Notes: generated from the letters alone by a model not told the origin. A DNA stretch of 64,000 nucleotides from Raffaelea ambrosiae (GCA_002778195.1 PCDI01000003.1:1774295-1838294); one strand, 5' to 3'. Positions 43,598 to 53,468 are shown, counted from the first letter of the stretch. A program made the numbers and translations.

Positions 43598-44122
43598 GGC
43601 TGTGTCGTGATTGCCTGCAGCGTGAAGCCCAGACGTGAGTGACAAGGTGAAGAGGTGCGAGGGGGGTGAGGAGGAAGACGAGGCGAGCGGCGGGCAAGAA
43701 AGGTTGGCCCTTGCTATTATCAGCATCACAAGTGGAGAAGACAGAGGGAGCATGGCATCAGGAACAGAAGCTGCAAGGGTTCCACTTGCACGGGTAAGAT
43801 ACGGCAAGGCGGGCATCGAGGTGGCGGATTGTTCATCGAGGTGGCGCATCGTAGAGAGAGCTGCCGCAAATGGCTAGACATAACGGCCAGCTAAAATTTA
43901 GCGAGTAGTACCCGGAAATCCGGCCCATTCCTTTCAAAACACGACGGGTCCACTTTTCTTTATGCCGTAGCTACGTAGTACTGAATAGTGAACTGCCTGT
44001 TTCGGCTTCGTGTAGTACTGTGTTAATGGCGACCTCTCGTCTTCTTGTCTGCCTTTATTTAAATTTTTTTAATTTATTTAATTTTTCAAATTTTTCCCTT
44101 GGTTCCTGGTTCAACGACAGTC
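43598..44122. promoter_or_regulatory. Divergent promoter: methyltransferase / tyrosinase
   Basis: 525 bp between divergent start codons, with an A/T-rich stretch (44055-44100) just before the tyrosinase ATG. The shared region suggests co-regulation. No defined factor site was identified. Confidence 0.55.
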
Positions 44123-45445
44123 ATGGGAAATTCCATCGTGTTCATCTGTTTGCTGGCCATCCTCGCCGTCCTCCCCTGGAGCGAGGGACAGCCAAAAACA
44201 TGTAGCAAGCTGCAGACACGCAAAGAATGGCGGACGTTGACAAATGACGAGAAAGCCGGGTGGGTGGCCGCTGTCAAGGTGCGTCCCACCCTCCCCCTAT
44301 GATATCTCCAAAAGGATGTCTACGGTACTGATCCGAGCAGTGTTTGGCAAATATACAGTACGAACGTCTCTCCTTCTCGGCGAACCAGACGGTGCTTGAG
44401 GGAAAGAGGAGCCTGTACGACGACTTCTCGTACGCGCATGCATCCCTCGAGCACAGCGCCCATGGGAATGCCTACTTCTTGCCGTGGCGTACGTTGCATC
44501 CCTTTTCCAGAAATAGAGAGACAGAGAGAGAGAGAGAAAAAGTACAGACTGACCACGTATGCACACGCAGACCGCTGGTTCACCCACCTGTTCGACACCG
44601 CCCTGCGTGACACGTGCGGATACCGGGGGCCAACACCGTACTGGGACTGGACGCGGGACCACGCGGACCTGTTCCGGGCGCCGGTGTTTGAGGACGCGCC
44701 CGCGTACGGCCTCGGCGGCACGGGCGACTGTGCGTCCTCGCCAGCGGCCGACTGCACCGTCACCACCGGGGCGTTTGCCCCCTCGAAGGAGAGCGAGGTC
44801 GTGTCGTTTTCGCTGGCGTGGCCGGTCCCGCACGCGCTGCGGCGGAATCTGACGCTGCTCACCGGCTGGTATGACGGGGAGCTCCTGCAGAACACCACGC
44901 TGGGCCCGGACTTTGTGCGCAACGTGACCGAGAAAACAACGGGCGACTTTTTCCGGTTCCAGCACGCCATGGAGCGCGTGCACAACCACGTACACAACTT
45001 TGTGGGCGGCGACCTGGCGGGCGACTGTCCGCGCGCGCTGCCGGCCGCGGCGTGCCAGGGCATGGCCACGGCCTTTACGCCAAACGACCCGCTCTTTTGG
45101 CTGCACCATGCGCAGCTGGACCGGCTGTGGGACGAGGTGAGCCGGGCACCTGTGCGGTGACCCCTCCCCAGAAGGGGCGAACGAGGTTGGACTGACGCAT
45201 GGCAGTGGCAGCACCGCGACCCGTCCAACTTGGCCGCCTTTGCGGGCGTGCCCACACGTCCGCACAACACGACGGACGAGATCTACGACCCCCACGCACA
45301 CGCAGACTACCGGATGTCGTTTGACGTGAAGAGCGCGCCGGTGACGCCGAGGATGGTCTTGGATACAGAGAGCTGGCCCTTGTGTTATCGGTATACCAAC
45401 GAGGAAGAGGAGATGGATCGGTCCTTGTCCCTGGGGGAGACATAG
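44123..45445 (+). CDS. Secreted tyrosinase-domain protein (UstQ/PhomQ-type candidate)
   Basis: Four exons, 44123-44278, 44341-44488, 44571-45136 and 45206-45445 (369 aa), all in phase. Residues 1-22 are a signal peptide. CuA ligands are visible as His85 (SYAHAS), His93 (SAHGN) and His102 in LPWHRWF. CuB ligands are in HNHVHN (residues 239-244) and NDPLFWLHHAQLDRLW (His280/281). The length and single domain fit the short tyrosinases of dikaritin clusters, which hydroxylate or oxidise Tyr in the core peptide, rather than the longer melanin tyrosinases. N-glycosylation sequons (NQT, NLT, NTT, NVT, NTT) support secretion. It sits between the N2227 methyltransferase and the UstYa gene. Confidence 0.92.
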
Positions 45446-45628
45446 GAGACATGGAAATCATATAGTGTGACCACTGAACGGATTCTGCACGTACATGCAT
45501 GCTCTCCATTGTCTGGTCTAGCGCGTTTTTGTATACATTGCATACGACGCATATTCTTCCTACTCTCCCTCCGCATCTTCTGCTGTCCTCGTCCTGTCTA
45601 GGCTCCTTGTACTTGCTATACTATGGAC

Positions 45629-46315
45629 TTAGCTAGTCTCTGTGAATCTCTCAAACATGTCCGGCGTCCACTGCTTGTACTGGTTCCCCATCCAGTCGTA
45701 TACCTGCCTCCAGTCCCGGCACGTATGCGGATCGCCGTGGTCCGGTGCCACGACGTCCCCGTTTGGCAATTTCATGCCCCGGCCTCCCGACTCTATGGTT
45801 GTGTCCGCCGCGCAGAGAATGGCCTGCCGCAGGTAATGGAAGCAGTGCGCCGTGTGGTCCGAACTGTCGTCGCCGTCTTCCAGCACCTCGCGGATGTGGT
45901 TGAGGCAGTGGATCTGGTGCCACATGGCCACGCCAAATGGGAGGCGCTCCTCTCCGAGGAAGACCATACCCCGGCCGGGCGGCCGGATCGCTCTCCATTC
46001 CCCCCGCGCCGTGGCGCCTTCCATCCCGTAGTGCTCATGGTCGTCGTGGAACTGGGCTTGGACGCTCCGCAGCGGGATCGGGAGCTGGCGGGGCCGGTCA
46101 CCCTCGAGATAGGCTGCCGTGTGGTCAGTGCACGGAGGAGCATCCTCTGGGACAAAAAGGGGTAGAGACGCACTGTATTTTCGCGTTCCACGCGTCACGA
46201 TGCGGAGCTGAAAGACAAAGGCACCGAGATTCAGGGCGAGGCACAGGCCCAGCACGGCGAGCAGGCCGAGAGACAGGCCGCGTGCTGGGGGGGCCAGGGA
46301 CTTGGGAAACATCAT
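45629..46315 (-). CDS. UstYa-like (DUF3328) oxidase, membrane-anchored
   Basis: A single exon of 228 aa. One membrane anchor lies at residues 13-37. The two defining motifs are present: HQIHC at 133-137, followed by LNHIRE, and HTAHC at 154-158, followed by FHYLRQAILCAADTTIE. UstYa/UstYb-type proteins act in the secretory pathway and make the ether or C-C macrocycle of ustiloxin-like RiPPs. They are also found in victorin, asperipin and phomopsin pathways. The C-terminus (CRDWRQVYDWMGNQYKQW) is typical. The gene is tail-to-tail with tyrosinase (183 bp apart) and divergent from the precursor gene. Two start Met codons are adjacent; the first is used. Confidence 0.95.
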   Translation of the reverse strand: MMFPKSLAPPARGLSLGLLAVLGLCLALNLGAFVFQLRIVTRGTRKYSASLPLFVPEDAPPCTDHTAAYLEGDRPRQLPIPLRSVQAQFHDDHEHYGMEGATARGEWRAIRPPGRGMVFLGEERLPFGVAMWHQIHCLNHIREVLEDGDDSSDHTAHCFHYLRQAILCAADTTIESGGRGMKLPNGDVVAPDHGDPHTCRDWRQVYDWMGNQYKQWTPDMFERFTETS

Positions 46316-47547
46316 CGTGGCGGCAACGTTTGTGAGCAGGATGGGTGGTTGTGAAGGGAAGGCAGAATGGGAAACCAGGAGCGTGAGGAAAGAGTAGTGC
46401 GGTGGGTTGCTCTGTCAAGACTTTCTGTTTGGGTGATTTTTTTTTCTTCTTTTTTTTTTTGGTCGATGACGTCGAGATTGCCAGCCAGTTGCCGTCGTTG
46501 GGAAACCCTTGCGAATGACAGAATTCCGAGAATGTCTTACGATCGCGACGGAAGCGGTAGGTGGTATTCACAAGAAGATAGGAAGGACGTGGCAAGCACC
46601 GCTCGGTCAACATGGAATGGAGGCCCCTAGCAGTCGTTCCATGCGTTGCGTAGCACTGCGAAGGCAGGACTAACGTCCAAAGAAGGAGGTGTATTGGGTG
46701 GCAAAATACGCGCGTTGCAAGATGCGGTGGTGATGCTCATGTACATACGCGGGGACGTCATAGAGCACTATGCGACGTGATGAAACTAAAGACCAAAAAG
46801 GTGGGTGGTTAGAAGATGTGCGTGCCACGTCGAGATCCGTTGCATTAGTGGGTAAGGGCTCCCCACTAGCTAGGCCTTAAATAGGGCGTGTGGCCAAGCA
46901 AGATAAGCATTCTAAACGGCGGTCCCTAGGGCTAGTGGCGGGTCCCCTGGCACTAGCCAGACCTTAACGAGGTGGCAAGACGACGCGGTGTAAGCGCTTG
47001 GTCGGTGGCGAGGATGGACGGCTGGCCCCCAGCTCTTTCGTGATGTCACGATGTCATTCGTGCGTCTGTGCTGCAGATCAGTACTGAAACGGGCTGTAGG
47101 GCTGTATCGCGCAAAGCTCCTTCGGAATGCGGTTTGTGTGTATTTCGGCCCGTCATTGTCAGGCAGGCTACCTCGGCAAAGCTGAGCAAGCTGGGCCCGT
47201 GCTGCCAGTGCTGATCTTATCGGCTTGACTTTGACCAAGGCGGCAGGTGGTGTCGGAACGCCGACGCAAAGATTGGGCCCGGCTCGGACGGCGTCCAGCA
47301 AGAGGGTAGCAGAGGCACCGATTTGTCCTGCGGATGTTTCGTATCTCTTTCTCTCTCTCTCGAACGTGGTTGTGTCTTCTTTGGATCGTGACATCGCCGC
47401 AGATATAAGATCCCCAAGATAGCCCCCAACTTGGGACAAGAACGGTCGATCATCAAACCACCTCTTCCAGCTTCCCTTGCAAAGAAAAGACAAAAGACAA
47501 CCAAACACTTATCCTACCGTTCAAGCTACCAAACGCCCCCCAGAACA
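46316..47547. promoter_or_regulatory. Divergent promoter: UstYa / RiPP precursor
   Basis: 1.2 kb between divergent genes. It holds copy B of the short dispersed element, a C/T-rich tract (47345-47365) and a TATA-like gatataag at 47399-47406, about 145 bases before the precursor ATG. Confidence 0.5.
46555..46970. repeat. Short dispersed element, copy B
   Basis: Blocks shared in the same order with 39995-40225, including taaagaccaaaa.ggt.ggtgg at 46790 and gcattagtgggtaagggc at 46841. The latter can form a 7-bp stem (tagtggg/cccacta). A local direct repeat cactagcYaRRccttaa occurs at about 46868 and 46952. Confidence 0.6.
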
Positions 47548-48036
47548 ATGCGTTTCGCTACCGCTCTGCTTGGCCTCGCCAGCCTCGGCCTGAACATCCT
47601 CCCTGTTCAGGCCCTGGCACTTCCTGCCACGGATTTGGCACTCTCTAAGCGTCACGATTACGCCAAGGGACCCAAAGACGAGGTCGCTTTTGAGAAGCGT
47701 CACAAGTACGCCGACGGGCCCAAGGACGAGAAGGCCTTTGAGAAGCGTCACAAGTACGCCGACGGCCCCAAGGANGAGAAGGCNTTTGAGAAGCGTCACA
47801 AGTACGCCGACGGCCCCAAGGANGAGAAGGCNTTTGAGAAGCGTCACAAGTACGCCGACGGCCCCAAGGANGAGAAGGCNTTTGAGAAGCGTCACAAGTA
47901 CGCCGACGGCCCCAAGGANGAGAAGGCNTTTGAGAAGCGTCACAAGTACGCCGACGGGCCCAAGGATGAGAAGGCTTTTGAGAAGCGTCATGATTATGCC
48001 AAGGGGCCCAAGGACGAGGAGGCCTTTGAAGAGTAA
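47548..48036 (+). CDS. Repeat-bearing RiPP precursor, UstA-like (dikaritin class)
   Basis: A 162-aa secreted preproprotein. Residues 1-24 are a signal peptide (hydrophobic core ATALLGLASLGLNILPV). A short leader ending in Lys-Arg follows, then eight tandem units: seven of 16 residues, each ending Phe-Glu-Lys-Arg, and a last one of 15 that lacks the dibasic site. Units 1 and 8 begin His-Asp-Tyr-Ala-Lys-Gly-Pro; units 2-7 begin His-Lys-Tyr-Ala-Asp-Gly-Pro. Lys-Arg is a Kex2 site, so Golgi cleavage would free up to eight peptides with one Tyr and one Phe each. This architecture (signal, KR-spaced repeats, adjacent UstYa and tyrosinase) defines fungal dikaritin precursors. In four units two bases are N: one leaves Asp or Glu open, the other does not change Ala. 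Which residues form the mature core is not known; the Tyr-containing N-terminal half is most likely. Confidence 0.93.
   Translation: MRFATALLGLASLGLNILPVQALALPATDLALSKRHDYAKGPKDEVAFEKRHKYADGPKDEKAFEKRHKYADGPKXEKXFEKRHKYADGPKXEKXFEKRHKYADGPKXEKXFEKRHKYADGPKXEKXFEKRHKYADGPKDEKAFEKRHDYAKGPKDEEAFEE
47653..48033 (+). repeat. 48-bp tandem repeat (8 units) within precursor gene
   Basis: Near-identical 48-bp units encode the precursor repeats. Ambiguous bases fall at the same two positions in four successive units (47775/47784, then every 48 bases to 47919/47928). Confidence 0.97.
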
Positions 48037-48518
48037 AGTCTGGTTGAAACTAGCTTTATAAAGATACAAAGCGTGCTGTATATGCGAGCACCAGAACGTA
48101 TCAACTTGACACCATCTTTGGGTTGCTTTGTTTCTTCACTACTGTTGCTACATGTCCGTACATAGCACACACACACACATGGACATAGATATGTATACAT
48201 GAACAAGACAAACATACACATATACATACTTTGCAGCAGAGCATACAGTCGCGAGTATTTGTTTCTGCATGTGCGTACGTATGCGCGTATTCTACCCCAT
48301 GTCTTTTTTTTTGCCGCACTAAGATTAGCTTGTTTGAGGTCTTGTTCATTATACACTACAATTGCTACTCAGACAAATAAAAGAACGAGAAAACTGAAAG
48401 TAGCCATCATCTGGATAAAAAACTACCAAGTATCTGTTGCATCAAGCTATTGTATGTAAAAGATGAGAGAAGGCACAGGGGCTCACGCCTCGAAGCAATC
48501 CCGTCCCCTGGCCTCTAT
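48037..48518. other. Intergenic, convergent 3' region
   Basis: 482 bp between the convergent precursor and X325-like genes. It contains a short (CA)n run near 48166-48180 and otherwise AT-rich sequence. Confidence 0.5.
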
Positions 48519-49217
48519 CTACAGGTACTCATCCGGCATCGGGATCAGCGTCTCGTTTCCTGCCGCACACATGGCCGGATGCTCCTCCGGAAGAGCCTCA
48601 ATGTCCTCCATCCTGATATCAGAGCACTGTCTTTTGTGTTAGTACCAATCCTATTGGCAGGCCTTGAACAAGGAACAGCCGGGACAAATGAACAGCTGGG
48701 AGACACGAACATGGTATTGCACTTGTCCCGTCTCCGGGTCCTTGGCCTCCAAGTACAGGACGCCCATCTCGTGAACGGAGGTCTCAAATGGGATCGTCAT
48801 GTTCACGCACAGCTGGCCCGAGGGGTGGATGGGCACGTCCTCCAGGAGCACTCTGGAAAAGTCCTCTTTCTTTCTGGGCACTCGATTCCGGGTATAGAGG
48901 ACCGTCACCAGGTCCCCCGGATGACCAGAGAAGGAGAGGAACGTGCGTGAGTGGCGGGCGTATTCTTGGGGGTTCCGTATGATGTCTCCTGCACCGTATC
49001 AGCGTGCGCTCTTGTTTGAGGAAGGGGGGAAGGGAGGAGACAAGGGGAACGTACGGCAGAACGGTTTGTACGGATCCAGCTCATCCCGGGTCGGGGCATT
49101 GGGACCGCGGGACATCCATGGGTACTGGACGTGGAAGCCGGCGTGCGCAGCCGCTGTGCGGTGGATGCGGGTGCCGAGGACAAGGAAGAAAGTGAGGGCA
49201 GCGAGAAGAGGAGACAT
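48519..49217 (-). CDS. Secreted X325/BIM1-like putative copper-binding protein
   Basis: Three minus-strand exons, 49217-49055, 48988-48711 and 48626-48519 (182 aa), all in phase with GTACGT and GTTCGT donors. A 24-residue signal peptide would be cut at AAA/HAGFHVQYPW, leaving His as residue 1. Copper sites of the LPMO-like X325/BIM1 family are built on such an N-terminal His. Other family-like features are Cys in PYKPFC, the stretch SFSGHPGDLVTVLYTRNR, then GQLCVNMTIPF, and a second Cys in QYHCSDIRME, as in the QCADI element of X325 proteins. X325 proteins bind copper without oxidative activity, and BIM1 imports it. An upstream in-frame ATG at 49235 would add six residues. The family call rests on pattern resemblance and needs a profile search. 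Confidence 0.65.
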
Positions 49218-49836
49218 GGTGGGCAGTTGTCCCATGGAGTGAGGTCTAGTTGGCTGCGGAGAGCCAGCAGAGAGCCAGCAGAGAGCGGAGGCAAGATGAA
49301 GTACGGAGCTCGTCCGGAGCTTGTACGGAGCACGGACACAGCACGTATGGAACGTGGATGAAGCTGCTCGTCCTTCGGCGGACTACTCTGCGTTTGGCAA
49401 GTCCCTTTGCATTCCTTCGGACCCCTTCGGATCTCTTCGTATCTCATCTTACCTGCCAAAAGGAGATCGGCGGCCGGAACAGAGCGCAGGTCGCCATCGC
49501 GATCGTGGATGTGGGGGGGGAGGCAACAGGTGGCAAGGGTATGAGGGGGGGGGGGGGCGAAAAAGTCGTTTGACCGGTGTGGGCCGTATTTTTTATTTTT
49601 TATTTTTATTTTTATTTTTATTTTTGGCTACTGACGTAGGAATCTCCACTTTCCCTTTCAGGCAGGTTCTCTCACACCCGGGCTAACAACGTCGTCAGCT
49701 TTAACCGAGACTTCAACGGCCGAGACGATGTGTGCCCTCTTCGTTCGCCTTTCCCACCCAGACTGCTCTCCTCTGCTCTTCTTGTCGTTGCTCTGTTCTG
49801 CACTGCACTGTTCCTTGACCAGCCGCGCCCATCACC
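49218..49836. promoter_or_regulatory. Divergent promoter: X325-like / But2-like genes
   Basis: 619 bp between divergent genes, with a duplicated gagagccagca near 49259, a G10 run near 49546 and an (ATTTTT)n microsatellite at 49588-49625. Confidence 0.5.
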
Positions 49837-50839
49837 ATGTTCGCCGCCAAAGGAACGTCCGCCTCCTCCTCGCAGTATGCGCCCCTTGCGCGGCACGACG
49901 ACGGCGAGCGCTCCAGCTCGACACTCACGCTGAAGAGGAGCTCGTCGTCGTCCGCGGAGGACGACGAGAAGCAGCACCACCACCACCACCACGCGGGTGC
50001 GTCAGCGATGAAGGCCGTGGACGACGACGACGACGACGACGACTTGTCCCCGTCCGCCGCCCCGCTCGCGCTGCCCAGGCTCATCCTCTACTTCAGCTTG
50101 GCCCTGGCGCTGCTGTCCGCCGTGAACATTGCGCTGCTGCCCAGCACGCTCGCCAAGTACCATGCGTACCCCTTCTCCGACGCGGAGGCGCAGGCCCTCC
50201 CGCACGGCGATTTCCGGCTGGGCCTGGACCGGGCGGCGAAAAACATGCCGCGTCCCGGCGTCTTCGGCCGCGCCTGGCCGGACAAGATGGCGCGCGTGAG
50301 CCGCAAGCTGAAGAATACCGTCTATGGCGAGGGCGCCCAAGTCTACATCACGGTCGAGGTTTGTGCTTTGTCTGTGCTTCGTTCCGGATGAGTCTCTCTG
50401 CTAACAGGGCAAGGACTCCACCATTATACGCTTTCCCGTCCCCCAAGACGGCGCCAAGACGTGCGCCATCTCCTGGACACCGCCCCCGGAGCGCTCGGCG
50501 CGGGCCAAGGACCTGACAGTCAAGGGCGACATCACGGAGATTGAAGTCTGGCACCTGATCGCGTCCTCGGCCAAGTCCACCAAGGCCGCCCAGGTGCCCG
50601 TGGAGCAGCTCGACTACGACACCCTGTCGTACGGGCGGCTTCCCGTGCGCGGCGAGCTGCTTGGCACGCTCGACCTGACGGCCACGCCGAACAGCACTAC
50701 CGTGGAGTTTGCGTGTCCCAGCGGCACCGACAGTCTCGTGGTGGAGATGACGTGCCAGCGCGTGGCGTGTCATGTCAGCTACCTACAGGTTGATGTGGTG
50801 CCGAGATTCGGAATGGAGTTGGTCCGGAGGAAAGAATGA
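49837..50839 (+). CDS. Membrane-anchored But2-like C-terminal domain protein
   Basis: Exons 49837-50358 and 50408-50839 (317 aa). The cytosolic N-terminus is Ser-rich and contains a His6 run (about residues 47-52) and an Asp8 run (62-69). A single membrane span follows (LILYFSLALALLSAVNIALL, about 80-100). The C-terminal domain resembles the ubiquitin-binding-protein-3/But2 family of fungi: DSTIIRFPVP, CAISWTPPP, EVWHLIASS, a Leu-Gly-Thr strand pattern and EFACPSGTDSLVVEMTC. The topology is type II, so the But2-like domain would face the lumen or outside. Function of this family is unknown; many members are secreted. Linkage to the cluster is by position only. Confidence 0.7.
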
Positions 50840-51459
50840 GAGTAGGACCTGGTCGGCAGGAATGAGTTGCAGTTCGATTTTCTATATGTAAGGTGCGAGG
50901 ATGAAGGCAGTGCAGGTAAAGGCAGGTGAGGTGTCGGGTTTTATTTTTTATTTTTTTTTGCCCGGATATTTTTATTATATTTTTAGCAAACGAGTCATTC
51001 ATTGTGTATCACATTGTGTTGACGTGTGACAGTAGCTCTTTCCTGCGGGCTCGTGCTCGTGCTTTCCTTCTGTCTGCAACCTCATCCTGCTCTTTCCCAA
51101 AATGGCTGCAACCGCCGTTTGATGTCGTCCAGATTGTTCATGTGAAAAGAAAAGAAGCTCCCCCCCAATCCACAACACCACAACACCACAACAGTTTGTC
51201 AGTACCACGGTAGCCCAACCACCACATTGTATTACTTCCAGCATCATAAAGCCCTGGGGAGAAAATAAATTGGTCTATTCTACAAAGAAGAAATATTTCA
51301 CCGCTCACTGGTGACGCACGCAACAAACTGCCATATGCGTGCCATTCCGAACCAAAACACAGCTTGTCTCTGCGGATTTGTCCCGGCTCATCCACATATA
51401 CCCAGCGCCATCAGTCTTCCCATACCAACGAGCCCGTGTCATCCTTGCCGCCCGAGAAC
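50840..51459. other. Intergenic
   Basis: 620 bp with T-rich runs near 50943-50985. Probably the 3' UTR of the But2-like gene and the promoter of the next gene. Confidence 0.45.
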
Positions 51460-52479
51460 ATGGAAAACCAGCAGCCAGACAACACCGTGCTGCCAGTCCG
51501 CTTCTTTGTGGCCTGTCCTCGCAGTGGATCGGGCGTTCTTCTAAGGTTCTTCGCCCAGTCCGAGGAATGCGCAGTCACATGCCGTCTCATCATGAACCTT
51601 TGGGGAAGCCACGAAGAGTCAACGCGGCTGGACTACTCGATATTCAGCGAGCCGGACGATCACCCGGTTCGCCGCGCGGCTTCCGCCATGAATGCGCGGT
51701 TTCTTGTCTCCAAGGAGGATGTCGAAAGCGACATTCGCCAGGGACTCTTACCCTACGACATCTGCCCGACCTTTGCCGATTACGACAAGTGCAAGCCTCT
51801 GTTTCTCGTTCGGGATCCCATTCGCGTGTGTGACAGCTTTTTGACGGTCGGGGGAAACCTGCCGTGGTTGATGCGTTGCTACCAAAATGTGTTCTGGATG
51901 ATGGACCTCGCTCCGCAACATGCAACTTCCTGTCTTGTCTACGAACGCCTGGTTGAGGACCCCCGGACAGAGCTGCAGGCGGTCTGCGCCAGGTGGGACA
52001 TGCCGTTCTCCGAGGACATGCTCAGGTTTCAGAGAGGGATCCCCGATCGCTTCGCCGGGACGCTCGACATCGCTGCGTACGCTTTCCACTCGCAAACAGA
52101 AATTCCTTCCACGTCGGTGATCAGCGGCTCGCCGCCCCATGGCCTGTTGAGCGTCAGCCAAATGGAGGACATCGAGAAGCGGTTGGGCCCACTGTACCTC
52201 CGCTGTTGGCGGGACGACGTCCTCCGCCTGCGAGACATTCTCTCGCAGAAGACATGGATTTCGTTTGAATTCCGCGACACGTTGAACACTTGCTCCAGTG
52301 CCGACAAGGCCGCTGCGATGAGCTTGTGCTGGACCATCGCCAACAAGTATCGCATACCTCTCGAGTCGTTGACGAACGGGTATCAACAGGCCATGAGCGG
52401 GTTCGCGCCCCCGCCTGGCTGGCAAATGCCGCGGCGGCGAGCTGAGCTGGAGGCGCGCCTGGCTGCTCTTCTCGACTAG
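51460..52479 (+). CDS. Sulfotransferase-like P-loop protein
   Basis: A single exon of 339 aa. The 5'-phosphosulfate-binding loop is RFFVACPRSGSGVLLRFFAQ near residue 14, and FLVRDPIRVCDSFLT (about 124-138) matches the 3'-phosphate element of PAPS-dependent sulfotransferases. YERLVEDPRTELQAVCARW is a typical downstream helix. No signal peptide, so it is predicted cytosolic. The reading frame ends in a TAG at 52477. The same frame then continues for 152 further codons as a HAD-like domain, so the protein may once have been bifunctional. A tailoring role in the neighbouring RiPP pathway is possible but unproven. Confidence 0.75.
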   Translation: MENQQPDNTVLPVRFFVACPRSGSGVLLRFFAQSEECAVTCRLIMNLWGSHEESTRLDYSIFSEPDDHPVRRAASAMNARFLVSKEDVESDIRQGLLPYDICPTFADYDKCKPLFLVRDPIRVCDSFLTVGGNLPWLMRCYQNVFWMMDLAPQHATSCLVYERLVEDPRTELQAVCARWDMPFSEDMLRFQRGIPDRFAGTLDIAAYAFHSQTEIPSTSVISGSPPHGLLSVSQMEDIEKRLGPLYLRCWRDDVLRLRDILSQKTWISFEFRDTLNTCSSADKAAAMSLCWTIANKYRIPLESLTNGYQQAMSGFAPPPGWQMPRRRAELEARLAALLD

Positions 52480-52938
52480 TTATCCCTGGCGTACGCCTGG
52501 GAATTTCCAAGCCTTCTCGCCACCGTGTACCAGTGCACCTACAATGTCTTTGACGAGGCGACATGCGGCGCACGGAGTCTGCTGTCCACACTCCACTACA
52601 TGGGCAAGAAGATTGCCATTATTGACGATAGCCCAACGGAAGAACTGGAGCTTGCAGCGACAAGACATGGCATCCGGGGGCAGATCGACTTGATTGTTTC
52701 CCAGGACCAGTTCGGGGTGACCAAGAAGAATGGCCTCTTTCGCCGGGTACTGCAGTATTTGAATATTCCGCCCAGCGAGATGGCCCATGTAGCACAGGAC
52801 TGCGTGGGGGATGTGTTGCCAGCCATAAGGGAAGGCATCTTTTGTGTTATTGCAAACACGCATGTTACTGTTAATCTGAGCGTCAATCCTCCGCGGGTCA
52901 ATACGCTGAAAAAGCTGGAATACATTATGCGCGACTGA
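52480..52938 (+). pseudogene. HAD-like hydrolase C-terminal domain, in frame behind a TAG
   Basis: After the sulfotransferase stop the same frame reads LSLAYAWEFPSLLATVYQC and on through a HAD half-domain. Motif II-like KKIAIIDDSPTEE, the Lys of GVTKKNGLFRRV and the acidic motif HVAQDCVGDVLPAI are seen. The nucleophile motif DxDxT is absent, and no ATG starts the segment (first available codon 52525 is GTG). It is therefore a truncated remnant, or the second half of a fused protein cut by one nonsense codon. Confidence 0.55.
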
Positions 52939-53468
52939 ACTGACCGACACCGGATTCTTTGCTTCGCCATTGAGAGATAGGGGGTGGGGGGTGACTGGAG
53001 AGTCGTGATAGCAGACCGTGGGAGAAGCAGGACTAAGAGAACGCCTTTTGAGAATCGGGTATACAATCAGGTATGTGCACAACGCTGCGCAGAGGTTTTC
53101 ATGCCTTGCAACAAGCAAGCCGAAGAGTTACAAGTAGTTGAGTCACAAATAGCAATACAAGCTCTCTGAGACTCTTCGTTTTTGTTGGTTTTTTTTGCGT
53201 ATTTGACCGATGGCCCATCTACAAGCGTCCCTGACAACAGACAACACAAACCTGCAAATCAAACGATCTATCTCTATGAGAAGTGTTGCAAAAAACACAT
53301 ATAAAAACGTAAATGGTATCAGTTCGAACGCGAAAAAAAAGAAAAAGAAAAAGAAAAAGAAAAAGACCATCGCGGTGATTTCTCACAACATCCACATCCG
53401 ACTAAACAAAAAGGGGAAACAAAAGGGGAAACAAAAGGGGGGAAAAAACGGGTAAACACATTCCTCTT
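52939..53468. other. Intergenic, convergent 3' region
   Basis: 530 bp with A-rich (aaaaag)n sequence at 53330-53365 and repeated aaaaggggaaac at 53408-53440. No gene seen. Confidence 0.45.

Noticed and set aside
47653..48033. Assembly artefact or simple minisatellite instead of a gene
   Set aside because: The repeat keeps frame with a signal peptide and Lys-Arg sites and sits beside UstYa and tyrosinase genes, so a precursor gene is far more likely.
52480..53118. 212-codon minus-strand ORF
   Set aside because: Antisense to the HAD-like segment, which has recognisable motifs on the plus strand.
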